Notes under the pieces: model-generated
What the model was told of the DNA's origin: nothing
The model's database searches: none
Seen by the model: only the letters and a program-made list of their open reading frames with translations
Program-made: the position numbers and the translations under genes
Shown here: piece after piece, positions 52,541 through 62,762 of the stretch
Position numbering within the stretch: the stretch's first letter is position 1
Layout: the number at the start of each line of letters is the position of its first letter
Assembly (NCBI GenBank): GCA_002690045.1
Contig: NZDE01000011.1
Span: 214,582 to 278,581, forward strand
Source of the DNA: Alphaproteobacteria bacterium
Lineage (GTDB): Bacteria; Pseudomonadota; Alphaproteobacteria; Micavibrionales; Micavibrionaceae
Reading direction: 5' to 3'
DNA length: 64,000 nt

Positions 52541-53074
52541 ATGCGAAAACTATTACAATTATTGGTTTGGAGTTTAATTATGACCGCAAGCAGCGTTGCA
52601 CACGCAGATACAGATAAAGAAAACCTACTTTACCTTGACCTTGATTACGGCCGTGTCGAAATCAAACTACTTCCTGATATTGCCCCGAATCACGTGGCAC
52701 GTATCAAGAAACTTACACGCGACGGGTTTTATGATGGCATCGTTTGGCACCGTGTAATTAGTGGCTTTATGGCACAAACAGGTGACCCAACAGGCACAGG
52801 TACAGGCGGTTCTGACATGCCAGACCTTAAAGCTGAATTTAGCGATTATAACTATGAGCGCGGTACAATTGGTATGGCGCGTACAGCGAATCCTGATTCA
52901 GCAAACTCACAATTCTTCATTTGCTTTGACGATTGCAGCTTCCTTAACGGTCAATACACTGTATGGGGTCAAGTTGTTGAGGGCATGAAATATGTCGACA
53001 TGATCGAAAAAGGTGAGCCACCTGCAAGCCCTGATAAAATCATCAAGGCAAGCATTGCCGCAGACGCGCCATAA
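52541..53074 (+). CDS. Periplasmic cyclophilin-type peptidylprolyl isomerase
   Basis: The 177-residue protein has a signal peptide (hydrophobic 5-20, AHA) and a cyclophilin domain: IAPNHVARIKKLTRDGFYDGIVWHRVISGFMAQTGD near 47-82, TGTGGSDMPDLKAEF near 86-100, GMARTANPDSANSQFFI near 112-128 and FLNGQYTVWGQV near 135-146. The key residues Arg (WHRV), Phe, Gln and Trp of the family are in place. It would help fold exported proteins. A terminator follows. Confidence 0.93.
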   Translation: MRKLLQLLVWSLIMTASSVAHADTDKENLLYLDLDYGRVEIKLLPDIAPNHVARIKKLTRDGFYDGIVWHRVISGFMAQTGDPTGTGTGGSDMPDLKAEFSDYNYERGTIGMARTANPDSANSQFFICFDDCSFLNGQYTVWGQVVEGMKYVDMIEKGEPPASPDKIIKASIAADAP

Positions 53075-53101
53075 TTTACGTGCTTTAAATACAGATGAAT
53101 T

Positions 53102-53132
53102 TGAAAGGCCGGTTTCTTACTGGCCTTTTTTA
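53102..53132 (+). terminator. Terminator after the cyclophilin gene
   Basis: A 7-bp stem AAAGGCC/GGCCTTT (53104-53110 with 53122-53128) with a T-run lies after the stop. Confidence 0.75.
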
Positions 53133-53174
53133 CTTTATACTTTCCGCACCAGATTTATTTAGGGAGGAAATCGC

Positions 53175-54755
53175 ATGAATAAAGATCAAGACTGGTGGCG
53201 CGGCGCAGTTATTTATCAAATCTATCCACGCAGCTATTGTGATTCGTCTGGCAATGGCACAGGCGACCTTCCTGGCATTACCAGTAAAATGGATTATATC
53301 GCGTCACTAGGCGTTGATGCGATCTGGCTGTCCCCTTTTCAAAAATCCCCCATGCGCGACTTTGGTTATGATGTGTCTGATTATTGTGATGTTGATCCAC
53401 TATTCGGGACATTGAAGGATTTTGATGACTTTGTTAACGCCGCACATAAACATGACATTAAAGTCATTATTGATATGGTGTTATCACATACATCTGACCA
53501 GCATGACTGGTTTAAAGAAAGCCGCCAGAACGCGACGAACCCGAAGGCGGATTGGTATGTCTGGCAAGACCCACAAAAAGATGGCACGCCGCCGAATAAC
53601 TGGTTATCTGTCTTTGGTGGAAGTGCGTGGCAATATTGTTCGCATCGTGGGCAATACTACCTTCATAACTTCCTTGTTTCGCAGCCAGATTTAAACCTAC
53701 ACAATACAGATGTTCAAGATGCAGTTCTTGACGCCTGTGAATTTTGGTTGAAACGCGGCGTTGATGGGTTCCGCCTTGATGCGATTTCACATTTCTTCCA
53801 TTCATTAGGGTTAGAAAACAACCCCGCGGCGGATCATAACTTATGCACCAACCAGTTGGAACATACTGACCCTTATACTATGCAGCTGCATAAATATGAT
53901 AAAGATACGCAGAAAATCATGCCGTTTTTAAAACGCATCCGCCAGTTAATGGATAAATATGATGCCCGGATGACCGTTGGCGAAGTCAGCGAAGACGATT
54001 CCCTTGGCGCCGCGGCACGTTATACATATGGCACAGACATGCTCAATACATGTTACAACTTCTCTCACCTTGGTGGGCAGAGCAAGAAACTGACTGTTGA
54101 CCTCATTGCTGACCCAATCAAAAAATATAACAGCATTGAATCGCGCGGTTGGCCTGCATGGGCATTCTGTAACCATGATGTTGTGCGCGTTGCATCCCGT
54201 TGGGGCCTACAAAATGACGGTGAAACTAATCCGCAATTTACCAAGATGTTGATCGCCCTTCTCACCTGCCTGCAAGGCACAGTATTTATTTATCAAGGTG
54301 AAGAGCTTGGCCTACCCGAAGCAGAGCTTGCCTTTGAGGACTTACAAGACCCTTGGGGTATTTATCTTTATCCAAAATGGCAAGGGCGTGATGGCTGCCG
54401 TACGCCAATGATATGGTCGAATGATGCCGAGACCAATTACGGTTTTTCATCACAGGCGGTTAAACCGTGGCTTCCCATTTCAGACAAGCATATTGGCAAA
54501 GATGCAGCGGCGCAGGATAAAGACGCCGATTCCGTTCTTAACTTCACCCGCGCATTCCTAAAACAACGCAAAGAAATGCCTGCATTGATTAAAGGTGATA
54601 TTGAATTTGTTGATACGGGCAGTGAAACATTACTGGCGTTTACACGCAGCTATGAAGGTCAAACGATTAAATGTGTATTCAACCTTGCCAATCATACACA
54701 AACATTTGATGGACAAGACTTAGATGCCTTTGGAATGTATATAGACAAGGCGTAA
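53175..54755 (+). CDS. GH13 alpha-glucosidase (oligo-1,6-glucosidase/trehalose type)
   Basis: The 526-residue protein hydrolyses alpha-glucosides; specificity is not readable. It shows the GH13 motifs: YQIYPRSYCDSSGNGTGDLPGI near 14-35, DMVLSHTSDQH near 100-110, GVDGFRLDAISHFF near 195-208 with nucleophile Asp202, VGEVSEDD near 268-275 with acid/base Glu270, and FCNHDVVR near 331-338 with Asp335. There is no signal peptide, so it is cytosolic. AGGGAGG lies 8 bases before the ATG. It overlaps nothing and is followed closely by a convergent gene. Confidence 0.92.
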   Translation: MNKDQDWWRGAVIYQIYPRSYCDSSGNGTGDLPGITSKMDYIASLGVDAIWLSPFQKSPMRDFGYDVSDYCDVDPLFGTLKDFDDFVNAAHKHDIKVIIDMVLSHTSDQHDWFKESRQNATNPKADWYVWQDPQKDGTPPNNWLSVFGGSAWQYCSHRGQYYLHNFLVSQPDLNLHNTDVQDAVLDACEFWLKRGVDGFRLDAISHFFHSLGLENNPAADHNLCTNQLEHTDPYTMQLHKYDKDTQKIMPFLKRIRQLMDKYDARMTVGEVSEDDSLGAAARYTYGTDMLNTCYNFSHLGGQSKKLTVDLIADPIKKYNSIESRGWPAWAFCNHDVVRVASRWGLQNDGETNPQFTKMLIALLTCLQGTVFIYQGEELGLPEAELAFEDLQDPWGIYLYPKWQGRDGCRTPMIWSNDAETNYGFSSQAVKPWLPISDKHIGKDAAAQDKDADSVLNFTRAFLKQRKEMPALIKGDIEFVDTGSETLLAFTRSYEGQTIKCVFNLANHTQTFDGQDLDAFGMYIDKA

Positions 54756-54757
54756 GC

Positions 54758-55525
54758 TTAAGCGCCTATATTCTTGCTGACCTTTTCTTCACCTAGATCT
54801 GATGCATTATCATCTTCATCTTCAGCGATGACAAGGTCGTCATTGTCATGTTCGTGAATAGAATCAAACGACTCTTCACGACCGGCCAGTTCATTGAACT
54901 TATCTAGTTCTTCATCCTTAACGGTTAATGCTTCAGCAACGGTGAAAATCTTACGGATGATTTTATCCATACGCTCAAGGTTATCTAAAGGGTCTGGCGA
55001 TTCTACGCGCAAATAGGCATCCGTTTCATCAAAGATAAATACAAAATTGGAGCGCTGCATATTTGATACAGTCTCTAGCGCCTTTAAACGTTCTGCGGTT
55101 AAGAATGTATCCAAACGGCCTGACACGCCAGCGCGGGCAAGTGGTTGCTCTTTCCATTTCATGTCTTTAGGCAGCGCCCATTTCTTCGGCAATGCTAAAT
55201 TGGTCACAAATGGTGTAAAGTGACGGCTTGCGATAACACCTTCCGTTGGCATGTTTGGCTTTAACACAAACTGAATGATTGTACGAAATTGTACGCCGCG
55301 ACCGTCTGGCATGCCCTGACGCTCCGAAAAAACCTGCAACAACAAACCTTTATACATCCCCTCAATATCAGGAGACTGCAGCAGCCTGTTTTTCCTTACC
55401 GTTAATTTGTTCTTTACAGCGAACGCTTTCCAAACAGATTTCTGCTTAAGCAAAATTGCGTAAGTCCAAAACGTCAAAACAATAATTGCGAGAGCAAGTA
55501 CAAGCCAGATAATAAGCCAGAACAC
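54758..55525 (-). CDS. Orphan membrane-anchored protein with acidic tail
   Basis: Not recognised. The GTG start at 55525 has AGGAAGG upstream. The 255-residue protein has one N-terminal hydrophobic segment at residues 3-25, then a soluble domain with many beta-like stretches (GVQFRTIIQFVLKPN, FVFIFDETDAYLRVESPD) and a strongly acidic C-terminal tail (DDLVIAEDEDDNASDLGEEK near 229-248). A protein of the DUF3137 type is possible but unproven. It is convergent with the glucosidase and divergent from yejB. Confidence 0.7.
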   Translation of the reverse strand: MFWLIIWLVLALAIIVLTFWTYAILLKQKSVWKAFAVKNKLTVRKNRLLQSPDIEGMYKGLLLQVFSERQGMPDGRGVQFRTIIQFVLKPNMPTEGVIASRHFTPFVTNLALPKKWALPKDMKWKEQPLARAGVSGRLDTFLTAERLKALETVSNMQRSNFVFIFDETDAYLRVESPDPLDNLERMDKIIRKIFTVAEALTVKDEELDKFNELAGREESFDSIHEHDNDDLVIAEDEDDNASDLGEEKVSKNIGA

Positions 55526-55644
55526 GTTGCATACCTTCCTTAGTTATAACCTTTGTTAAGGATAATTAGCCTTGCGCCAATTTGCAATGGATAAGTTGCA
55601 AAGCTGCCTTGTTCATTTCGCTTAAGCACAGGATAATACCAGAC

Positions 55645-56748
55645 ATGGCGAATTATATTTTAAAACGACTATTACTGCTTCTTCCTACATTGCTTGGCAT
55701 TATGTTTGTCAGCTTTGTGATTATTCAATTTGTGCCTGGCGGCCCAGTTGAACGGATGATTGCTGAATTACAGGGGCATAACACAAGCGCGACAGCAAGT
55801 TTCGCGGGTGGCGGCGCAGGTGATGTCAGCAGCGCCGCAGGGCAAAGCGGCGGCAGCGCCAATGCATCGTCTTATAAAGGGGCACAAGGTTTAGACCCTG
55901 AATTCATCAAAGAATTAGAAGCCATGTACGGTTTTGATAAACCAGCTCATGAGCGATTTATATCCATGGTATTTAACTATTTACGCTTTGATTTAGGGAC
56001 AAGTTATTATCGTGACATTGATGTGCTCGGCCTCGTTCTTGAAAAAATGCCTGTGTCTATATCACTCGGCCTATGGTCGACTTTGATTATTTATTTGGTA
56101 TCGATTCCCCTTGGCATTAAAAAAGCCGTAAGAGACGGACAGGCTTTTGACATGTGGAGCAGTGCTTTCATATTTATTGGCTATGCGATTCCCTCCTTCA
56201 TGTTTGCGATTCTTTTGATTATCTTATTTGCCGGTGGGCGCTACCTTGAATGGTTCCCACTGCGGGGGCTGGTATCCGACAATGCAGATGATATGAATTT
56301 CATACAATTGGCGCTTGATTACGCATGGCACATGGTTTTGCCAACGGCGGCTATGGTTATTAGCGGCTTTGCGAGTTTAACCATGCTGACCAAAAACTCA
56401 TTCATGGACGAGATTAACAAACAATATGTGTTAACCGCCCGCGCCAAAGGGTTAAATGAAAAAGATGTGCTTTATAAGCATGTCTTCCGTAATGCTATGT
56501 TGATTGTTATTGCAGGTTTTCCTGCGGCCTTTGTATCCATTTTCTTTACAGGGTCATTGTTGATTGAGGTTATATTCTCCCTCGATGGGTTAGGCTTGCT
56601 TGGCTATGAGGCAATTATCAACCGTGATTACCCCGTTGTACTCGGTACACTTTACTTTTATGCGTTGATAGGCTTAGTGATGACGATCATCCGTGATGTC
56701 GTTTATGTCATGGTTGACCCGCGCATTGATTTTGAAGCCCGCGGTTAA
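55645..56748 (+). CDS. yejB: Peptide ABC transporter permease, YejB type
   Basis: The 367-residue protein from the ATG at 55645 ([16 protein letters not shown]) is an inner-membrane permease of the dipeptide/oligopeptide/microcin C family with about six membrane segments. An Ala/Gly/Ser-rich loop near 53-93 ([13 protein letters not shown], then GGSANASS) follows the first segment, typical of YejB. The EAA-type loop around residues 265-285, [20 protein letters not shown], would contact the ATPase. It is upstream of a gene of opposite strand, then yejE. An earlier frame starts with TTG and lacks a site. Confidence 0.92.
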   Translation: MANYILKRLLLLLPTLLGIMFVSFVIIQFVPGGPVERMIAELQGHNTSATASFAGGGAGDVSSAAGQSGGSANASSYKGAQGLDPEFIKELEAMYGFDKPAHERFISMVFNYLRFDLGTSYYRDIDVLGLVLEKMPVSISLGLWSTLIIYLVSIPLGIKKAVRDGQAFDMWSSAFIFIGYAIPSFMFAILLIILFAGGRYLEWFPLRGLVSDNADDMNFIQLALDYAWHMVLPTAAMVISGFASLTMLTKNSFMDEINKQYVLTARAKGLNEKDVLYKHVFRNAMLIVIAGFPAAFVSIFFTGSLLIEVIFSLDGLGLLGYEAIINRDYPVVLGTLYFYALIGLVMTIIRDVVYVMVDPRIDFEARG

Positions 56749-57287
56749 GAGATAAAATACGCCATTTTCTTGAATAGCTTATCATCCTTCGACAAGCGGT
56801 TTTGCAGGATGATTGCCGATGTGTTTTGCATCAACAAATTGGCTTTCACGTAACGATCACCCCATGCGTCACGCGTGCGGTCTTCGTCATTATCAAATTC
56901 GATTAACCCTAAACACGCTTTCGCCATGCGCATGGCTGGGCGCATTTCACCATAGGCACCATCAATATGCAGACGCTGGCATATTTCCTGCGCCATTTTT
57001 TCGTTGGCAAGAATATATGAATAGATCTGCGCGCGCTTGCCTTCAGTTTTTTTAGAAAAATCAATCACATATGGCGCGTTATTTAATTCAGCGTTTAGCG
57101 TATCAAGCCCCACAGCAAATTCATCAATCAACTGCTTTAGATGCAGTGATGATACATAAAGTGCCCAACGGTTACGATTGATTTGTTTGGATAAATTTTT
57201 TGGCAGCGGTAATTCTAATGACGCGCGCGCAAAATCACTTTGCAGATTATCAAACTCATCCGGAAAAATAGATTTACTCTTTCCCAT
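56745..57287 (-). CDS. Orphan helical protein antisense within the yej locus
   Basis: Not recognised. The ATG at 57287 ([13 protein letters not shown]) is preferred because AGGGA lies five bases upstream; the earlier ATG is adjacent to that site. The 180-residue protein is helical and charged, with a stretch [19 protein letters not shown] near 110-128 and no membrane segment. It is encoded on the strand opposite to yejB and yejE, between them, and overlaps the yejB stop by four bases. Its location suggests insertion into the yej operon. Confidence 0.7.
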   Translation of the reverse strand: MGKSKSIFPDEFDNLQSDFARASLELPLPKNLSKQINRNRWALYVSSLHLKQLIDEFAVGLDTLNAELNNAPYVIDFSKKTEGKRAQIYSYILANEKMAQEICQRLHIDGAYGEMRPAMRMAKACLGLIEFDNDEDRTRDAWGDRYVKANLLMQNTSAIILQNRLSKDDKLFKKMAYFIS

Positions 57288-57407
57288 ATTCATCCCTGTT
57301 TTTTCTTTGACCCTAGCAGAGCTAGACATAAAAATGCAATGAAATTAATTCTGAATGAAATTGTATATCATCTTGTCCTTCTTGTAGATGCTCCGTAAAA
57401 TCAGCCC

Positions 57408-58436
57408 ATGATTTTGTCACCAATTACACAGCGTAGACTTGCCCTTTTTAAGGCAAACAAACGGGGATATTACAGCTTCTGGCTGTTTATCGCACTCTTC
57501 ATCATATGCTTGGGCGCGGAATTTATCGCTAATGATAAACCGTTACTTGTTAAATATGATGGCGGCTATTACTTCCCCATTGTCCATGAATACCCCGAAA
57601 CGACATTTGGCGGTGACTTTGAAACGGAAACCGATTACCGCGATAGCTTTGCCATCGAACTTATAGAAGAAAAAGGTTGGATGATATGGCCGCCAGTCAA
57701 ATTTTCCTACAACTCAATAAACTACGCTTTATCGCAGCCTGCCCCTGCCCCACCTGATACAACCAATATTCTGGGCACTGACGACCAAGGGCGTGATGTC
57801 TTCGCGCGGATGCTCTATGGCTTCCGTATATCGATTCTATTCGGCCTGATCCTGACAGTCGTCAGCTCGATCATCGGCATTATTGCAGGCGCATTTCAGG
57901 GCTATTATGGCGGAAAAACTGATTTAATCATGCAGCGTTTGATAGAGATTTGGTCATCTCTTCCTAGCCTTTATATCCTCATCATATTCTCCGCCATGTT
58001 TGTACCGGGTTTTTGGACCTTGCTGCTTATCCTGCTTCTTTTCTCATGGGTACGCTTGGTTGACCTTGTTCGTGCAGAGTTTTTACGGGCGCGTAATTTT
58101 GAATATGTGCGTGCAGCCAAGGCACTTGGTGTATCAAACCTAACCATTATGTATCGCCATGTCCTGCCCAATGCGATGGTCGCGACTTTGACATTCATGC
58201 CATTTATTTTGACCGATTCTATTGTGGCGCTCACAAGCCTTGATTTCCTTGGTCTTGGTATGCCGCCCGGTTCAGCCTCGATTGGCGAGCTTCTTAAACA
58301 AGGTAAAAACTATGTGAAAGAAGCACCATGGATTGGCATGACGGCTTTTGCATCCTTGGCGGTTATGTTGACCCTGCTCACCTTTATTGGTGAGGCTGTG
58401 CGTGATGCATTTGACCCACGTAAGAACATTCACTAG
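57408..58436 (+). CDS. yejE: Peptide ABC transporter permease, YejE type
   Basis: The 342-residue protein pairs with YejB. It begins MILSPITQRRLALFKANKRG, has an N-terminal hydrophobic segment, then a periplasmic region of about 85 residues including YPETTFGGDFETETDYRD, and about five further membrane segments. NILGTDDQGRDVFARMLYGFRIS near 122-144 is the family signature, and the EAA loop RAAKALGVSNLTIMYRHVLPNA near 235-256 is present. It is separated from yejB by the antisense gene and about 120 bases without a clear promoter. Confidence 0.93.
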   Translation: MILSPITQRRLALFKANKRGYYSFWLFIALFIICLGAEFIANDKPLLVKYDGGYYFPIVHEYPETTFGGDFETETDYRDSFAIELIEEKGWMIWPPVKFSYNSINYALSQPAPAPPDTTNILGTDDQGRDVFARMLYGFRISILFGLILTVVSSIIGIIAGAFQGYYGGKTDLIMQRLIEIWSSLPSLYILIIFSAMFVPGFWTLLLILLLFSWVRLVDLVRAEFLRARNFEYVRAAKALGVSNLTIMYRHVLPNAMVATLTFMPFILTDSIVALTSLDFLGLGMPPGSASIGELLKQGKNYVKEAPWIGMTAFASLAVMLTLLTFIGEAVRDAFDPRKNIH

Positions 58437-58447
58437 ACAGATTTGCA

Positions 58448-58477
58448 TTGACATAATTTGGAGATGTTGTCTATGTT
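58448..58477 (+). promoter_or_regulatory. Sigma70-like promoter before 58499
   Basis: TTGACA (58448-58453) and TATGTT (58472-58477) are 18 bases apart, with the ATG at 58499 about 20 bases on. Confidence 0.55.
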
Positions 58478-58498
58478 AGCTGTACAGGGAAGATAAAA

Positions 58499-58762
58499 AT
58501 GGATAAAGATAAAACCAATTTACTTATAATATCATTTGCATGCGCGGCCGTTTTGCCGCCGCTTGTTTATGATGATATAGCACTACACTTCCGTTCATCG
58601 CCTACTCCACATACCCAAACTAAAGAGCCCAAGTTCTGCGAAGGTGTTAGTGATGCGTTCCTGAAAATGCATGAAAAGAATCATGGACCACTCGATAAAA
58701 CAAAAGACTGCCCATTTGTGCCCCTTAAACATCATAACATCCTAGACCGCGCCTTCCGATAA
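58499..58762 (+). CDS. Small exported orphan protein of 87 residues
   Basis: Not recognised. It has a short signal-like or anchor segment at 7-22 (NLLIISFACAAVLPPLV) and a mature part of about 60 residues with cysteines near 47 and 71 that could pair in the periplasm. His and Lys are frequent at the end (PLKHHNILDRAF). It has its own promoter-like sequence and AGGGAAGA before the ATG. It lies between yejE and yejF on the same strand; no link to transport is evident. Confidence 0.6.
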   Translation: MDKDKTNLLIISFACAAVLPPLVYDDIALHFRSSPTPHTQTKEPKFCEGVSDAFLKMHEKNHGPLDKTKDCPFVPLKHHNILDRAFR

Positions 58763-58835
58763 AAGCCCTTAATAACATTCCGCTCTATGCGGGTTATTAT
58801 TGATAGCGCACTAATATCCCCCTATCATTTCACGC

Positions 58836-60446
58836 ATGAGCACTGGACAAGAAAACATTTTACTGCAAATCAACGATCTATCCGTCACGTTCCGCAATGG
58901 GAAACAAGTTACGGATGCGGTTAAGCATGTCGACCTTTGTGTTAAAAAAGGTGAAACCCATGCTTTGGTAGGCGAATCTGGTTCAGGTAAGTCCGTCACA
59001 GCAATGGCGATGATGCGCCTTTTACCAGAATCTGCACATTTCCCAAATGGCGAAATTCTTTACAAAGGGCAAGATGTCTTAAACTTACCTGAAAAAGACA
59101 TGCGCAAATTGCGCGGCGATGAAATTGGGATGATTTTTCAGGAGCCGTTAACGTCCCTCAATCCGCTCCACACAATTGAAAAACAAATTGGCGAAGTACT
59201 GAAACTGCACGCTAATATTGAAGGACAAGACTTATCAAACCGCGTCAAAGACCTGCTTGATATGGTGCAGCTTCCACGATTAAAAGACCGCATGAAGGCA
59301 TACCCGCATGAGCTTTCTGGTGGGCAGCGTCAGCGCATTATGATTGCCATTGCTTTAGCCAATAAACCAGACCTGCTCATCGCGGATGAACCAACCACAG
59401 CGCTTGATGTCACCGTGCAGGCACAAATTCTTGACCTTCTTGACGACCTACAAACAGAACTTGGCATGGCGATGTTGATGATTACGCATGACTTGCCTGT
59501 TGTTCAAAAATATGCCGACCATGTCAGCGTTATGAAACACGGCAATATTGTCGAAAGCAATGATACCGAAAAATTATTTGCTGCACCAAAAGATGATTAT
59601 ACTAAGCGTTTAATTAACTCTATTCCGTCTGGTAGCGCCCCGCCGCGCGATGCACAATCCGACCATAGCCGCATCATTGATGCAAAAAACATGAAGGTTT
59701 ATTTCCCGCTAAAGAAAAACATTTTCGGCAAACCGCTTAACTTTGTTAAGGCCGTAGATGATATAAGCTTTCACCTTGATCAAGGCGAGACACTCGGCAT
59801 TGTTGGCGAATCTGGTTCAGGTAAAACGACGCTCGGCCTATCGGTGCTGCGCCTGATTAATTCTGAAGGCAATATCGTCTTTAGCGGTCAGGATATTAAC
59901 GCCATAAACAAAAAGAAAATGCGCGCCCTGCGTGAAGACATGCAGATTGTTTTCCAAGATCCGTTTGGTTCACTTTCCCCACGTATGAGCGTCGGACAGA
60001 TCATTGCCGAAGGCCTACTTGTGCATCAGCCTAATTTAGATAAAGCCGCCCGTGACGAAGCTGTCATTGCCGCTTTAAAAGAAGTCGAACTTGACCCTGA
60101 TACGCGCCATCGCTTCCCGCATGAGTTTTCTGGCGGGCAGCGTCAGCGTATATCCATCGCCCGCGCCCTTGTATTAAAGCCAAAACTACTTGTGCTTGAT
60201 GAGCCGACCTCCGCGCTGGATGTATCTATTCAGTCGCAAGTCATCGATCTACTGCGCAAGTTGCAACAGGCGCATAATCTGTCTTACATTTTTATTAGCC
60301 ATGATTTACGCGTTGTACGCGCCCTATCCCACCGCATCATCGTCATGAAAAACGGTCAAGTCGTTGAAAGCGGCGATGCGCAGAACGTATTCGATAATCC
60401 GCAGGAAGAATATACGCAGAAACTGTTAAAGGCTGCGCTTTATTAA
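58836..60446 (+). CDS. yejF: Peptide ABC transporter ATP-binding protein, YejF type (fused double ATPase)
   Basis: The 536-residue protein contains two ABC ATPase domains in tandem, the YejF layout. The first has Walker A GESGSGKS near 47-54, [12 protein letters not shown] near 162-173 and Walker [13 protein letters not shown] near 182-193. The second has GESGSGKTT near 325-333, [12 protein letters not shown] near 430-441 and [12 protein letters not shown] near 450-461. It would power YejBE. The substrate-binding protein YejA is not in the window. Its end overlaps the antisense gene by about 21 bases. Confidence 0.95.
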   Translation: MSTGQENILLQINDLSVTFRNGKQVTDAVKHVDLCVKKGETHALVGESGSGKSVTAMAMMRLLPESAHFPNGEILYKGQDVLNLPEKDMRKLRGDEIGMIFQEPLTSLNPLHTIEKQIGEVLKLHANIEGQDLSNRVKDLLDMVQLPRLKDRMKAYPHELSGGQRQRIMIAIALANKPDLLIADEPTTALDVTVQAQILDLLDDLQTELGMAMLMITHDLPVVQKYADHVSVMKHGNIVESNDTEKLFAAPKDDYTKRLINSIPSGSAPPRDAQSDHSRIIDAKNMKVYFPLKKNIFGKPLNFVKAVDDISFHLDQGETLGIVGESGSGKTTLGLSVLRLINSEGNIVFSGQDINAINKKKMRALREDMQIVFQDPFGSLSPRMSVGQIIAEGLLVHQPNLDKAARDEAVIAALKEVELDPDTRHRFPHEFSGGQRQRISIARALVLKPKLLVLDEPTSALDVSIQSQVIDLLRKLQQAHNLSYIFISHDLRVVRALSHRIIVMKNGQVVESGDAQNVFDNPQEEYTQKLLKAALY

Positions 60447-61190
60447 AGGTAACACCATTGCCGCCGTCGATGCCTCGGCACGATAGTCTAATTCATGATC
60501 CACCATGCGCGGCATATGGCGGCTTATGTTGCTTTTCACGTATGTGAGATACGCATCCATATCGGCTTCGCTATATTGTCCGCGTGTGTCAAATTCGCCA
60601 ACTTCTTGGCGTGTCCAAATATTGTTTTCATAGCCGTGCGGAACCATGTGGAATACGTCTTGTTCAACATGAGAATCCATTGCGTGCAACATAGCGCGCG
60701 TTACGGCATTACAGTTTTGGCGACCATCATTGTGATAGGAAATTGGCGTATAAAATGTATCAAGATCGTTTATTTTACGTCCAAGGGCACAGGCATCCAA
60801 CCACTCCGTCATAACTTCGTGTTTAGTGCCCGTCATAACCGTTTGCATGGTTTCCGCCAAATTTGTACGCCATGAACCATTGCTGTTTACAACCTTCAAA
60901 CGCGGGAAATATGAATCAATTTTCCAATCACGGCAAACAGCTTCAAAATCTGCAAGTAGGTTCACTGAACTGGCGATAACCCCCATATAGCTCTGCGCGG
61001 ACTGACCGTTGCGCATTAACTGGCTTGTTTCAGGGTAATATGTCGTGCCGTGTAATTCCGCGACAATTTCATTTTGTGGGTTAATCAAGGCTAAGAATGA
61101 ATGGCAAGTGTCTTTGCCAAAAACCATACGGTCAACGGCCCCTAAATCCATATTTTGCTCGGCAAGAGCTATACGCCATGTATTTTCCAT
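60426..61190 (-). CDS. Orphan soluble protein, possibly leaderless
   Basis: Not recognised. From the ATG at 61190 the protein has 254 residues, starting MENTWRIALAEQN, soluble, with no signal peptide. It contains DRMVFGKDTCHSFLALINPQNEIVAELHG near 20-48 and a C-terminal HMPRMVDHELDYRAEASTAA near 226-245. A GTG five codons upstream is in frame, but its first bases overlap the best -10 hexamer, so translation from the ATG right at the predicted transcription start seems more likely. The tail overlaps yejF. Confidence 0.65.
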   Translation of the reverse strand: MENTWRIALAEQNMDLGAVDRMVFGKDTCHSFLALINPQNEIVAELHGTTYYPETSQLMRNGQSAQSYMGVIASSVNLLADFEAVCRDWKIDSYFPRLKVVNSNGSWRTNLAETMQTVMTGTKHEVMTEWLDACALGRKINDLDTFYTPISYHNDGRQNCNAVTRAMLHAMDSHVEQDVFHMVPHGYENNIWTRQEVGEFDTRGQYSEADMDAYLTYVKSNISRHMPRMVDHELDYRAEASTAAMVLPLIKRSL

Positions 61191-61196
61191 ACCGCT

Positions 61197-61226
61197 AATA
61201 TACACAACCGCACCTAATTATGTCAA
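61197..61226 (-). promoter_or_regulatory. Promoter pointing to a leaderless start
   Basis: On the minus strand TTGACA (61221-61226) and TATATT (61197-61202) are 18 bases apart; seven bases downstream of the -10 the transcript would start at 61190, the A of the ATG. GTCAA-G-TTGAC (61222-61232) is an 11-base palindrome over the -35. Confidence 0.55.
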
Positions 61227-61313
61227 GTTGACTTGTTGTTTAGGGTGAAAAAAATTTGCTTTCGGGCATAAGTTTCGTTAAACAAAGCCATCACATGCAA
61301 AAGGAATGAAGAT

Positions 61314-62696
61314 ATGAGCATTGAACAAAAACCTATACATGTCATTGGTGGCGGCCTAGCCGGTAGTGAAGCGGCGTGGCAAATTGCACAGATGGGCGTA
61401 CCCGTTGTGCTGCATGAAATGCGCCCTGTACGTGAAACCGATGCCCATAAGACTGATGGCTTAGCTGAGCTTGTTTGTTCAAATTCATTCCGTTCTGATG
61501 ATGCGGAATATAATGCCGTTGGCGTGCTACATGCGGAAATGCGTGCGCTTGGTTCGCTTATTATGCGTGAAGGTGACAAAGCCGCAGTTCCTGCGGGCGG
61601 CGCACTTGCCGTTGACCGTGACATTTTTTCAAATGGGGTGACGCAAGCGCTTGAAAGTCATCCGCTGATTACAATATCACGCGAAGAAATCACAGCATTG
61701 CCTAGTGAGGATATGGGGCGCGTCATTATTGCGACTGGGCCACTGACATCAAGCGCCCTTGCGGAATCTATACGTGCCGAAACAGGTGAAGATTCCCTTG
61801 CCTTCTTTGATGCGATTGCACCAATTGTAGATACAGATAGCATCAATATGGATGTCGCATGGTTCCAATCCCGCTACGACAAATCTGGCCCTGCAGGTAC
61901 AGGCAAGGACTACATTAACTGCCCTATGAATAAAGAGCAGTATTACGCCTTTATTGATGCATTGTGTAATGCAGAATATCTCGACTTCAAAGACTGGGAA
62001 AAAGACACGCCCTATTTTGAAGGCTGTATGCCTGTGGAAGTCATGGCCTCACGCGGCGTGGAAACTTTACGCTTTGGCCCAATGAAGCCTGTTGGCCTAA
62101 CAAACCCACATAAAGATAGCGAAGAACCCTATGCCGTTGTGCAGCTGCGTCAAGATAACGCGCTTGGTACACTTTACAATATGGTGGGCTTCCAAACAAA
62201 AATGAAATATGGCGAACAAGTGCGCGTTTTTAAAACCATCCCCGGTTTAGAAGATGCAAACTTTGCCCGTCTTGGCGGTCTGCACCGTAATACATTCATT
62301 AACTCACCGCGCCTACTTGACCAACAATTGCGCTTTAAAACTCGCCCGAACATACGCTTTGCTGGTCAAGTTACAGGCTGTGAAGGTTATGTTGAAAGCG
62401 CATCTGTGGGCTTGATCGCCGGACGTTTAGCCGCAGCAGAGCAGCTTGGCCTTAACTTTGAAACGCCACCACAAACAACAGCGCATGGTGCGCTGATCCA
62501 CCACATTACAGGCGGCGCGGATGCCAAAACATTCCAGCCAATGAATGTTAACTTCGGCCTGATGGCGCATATGGACGTCCGTAACGAGCGTGGCAAATAC
62601 GTCAAAGGCCGTGAAAAGAAAAAAGCCATGGCCGGCCGCGCATTAGAAGATATTCAAACATGGGCTGAAGCCAATAAGCTAAAACAAGCGGCTTAA
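61314..62696 (+). CDS. trmFO: Methylenetetrahydrofolate-tRNA-(uracil-5-)-methyltransferase TrmFO
   Basis: TrmFO makes the T54 methyl group of tRNA from methylene-folate and FADH2. The 460-residue protein begins [18 protein letters not shown] near 9-26 (FAD Rossmann), has [25 protein letters not shown] near 52-76, ACNTAL-like [10 protein letters not shown] region near 362-371 in [12 protein letters not shown], and a C-terminal NFGLM near 413. It is typical of alphaproteobacteria and Firmicutes. AAAGGAATGAAG lies upstream. It is transcribed alone toward a hairpin that serves the opposite strand. Confidence 0.95.
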   Translation: MSIEQKPIHVIGGGLAGSEAAWQIAQMGVPVVLHEMRPVRETDAHKTDGLAELVCSNSFRSDDAEYNAVGVLHAEMRALGSLIMREGDKAAVPAGGALAVDRDIFSNGVTQALESHPLITISREEITALPSEDMGRVIIATGPLTSSALAESIRAETGEDSLAFFDAIAPIVDTDSINMDVAWFQSRYDKSGPAGTGKDYINCPMNKEQYYAFIDALCNAEYLDFKDWEKDTPYFEGCMPVEVMASRGVETLRFGPMKPVGLTNPHKDSEEPYAVVQLRQDNALGTLYNMVGFQTKMKYGEQVRVFKTIPGLEDANFARLGGLHRNTFINSPRLLDQQLRFKTRPNIRFAGQVTGCEGYVESASVGLIAGRLAAAEQLGLNFETPPQTTAHGALIHHITGGADAKTFQPMNVNFGLMAHMDVRNERGKYVKGREKKKAMAGRALEDIQTWAEANKLKQAA

Positions 62697-62728
62697 AAAA
62701 AGGCCGCCATGCAAAACACATGGCGGCA
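62694..62728 (-). terminator. Terminator for the phasin gene
   Basis: A perfect 9-bp stem (62703-62711 with 62719-62727) has a 7-base loop. On the minus strand it is followed by TTTTTTT; on the plus strand the tail is not T-rich, so it mainly stops the phasin transcript. Confidence 0.8.
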
Positions 62729-62762
62729 TTCCTATATATATCCATTAACAAGGAATTATAAA

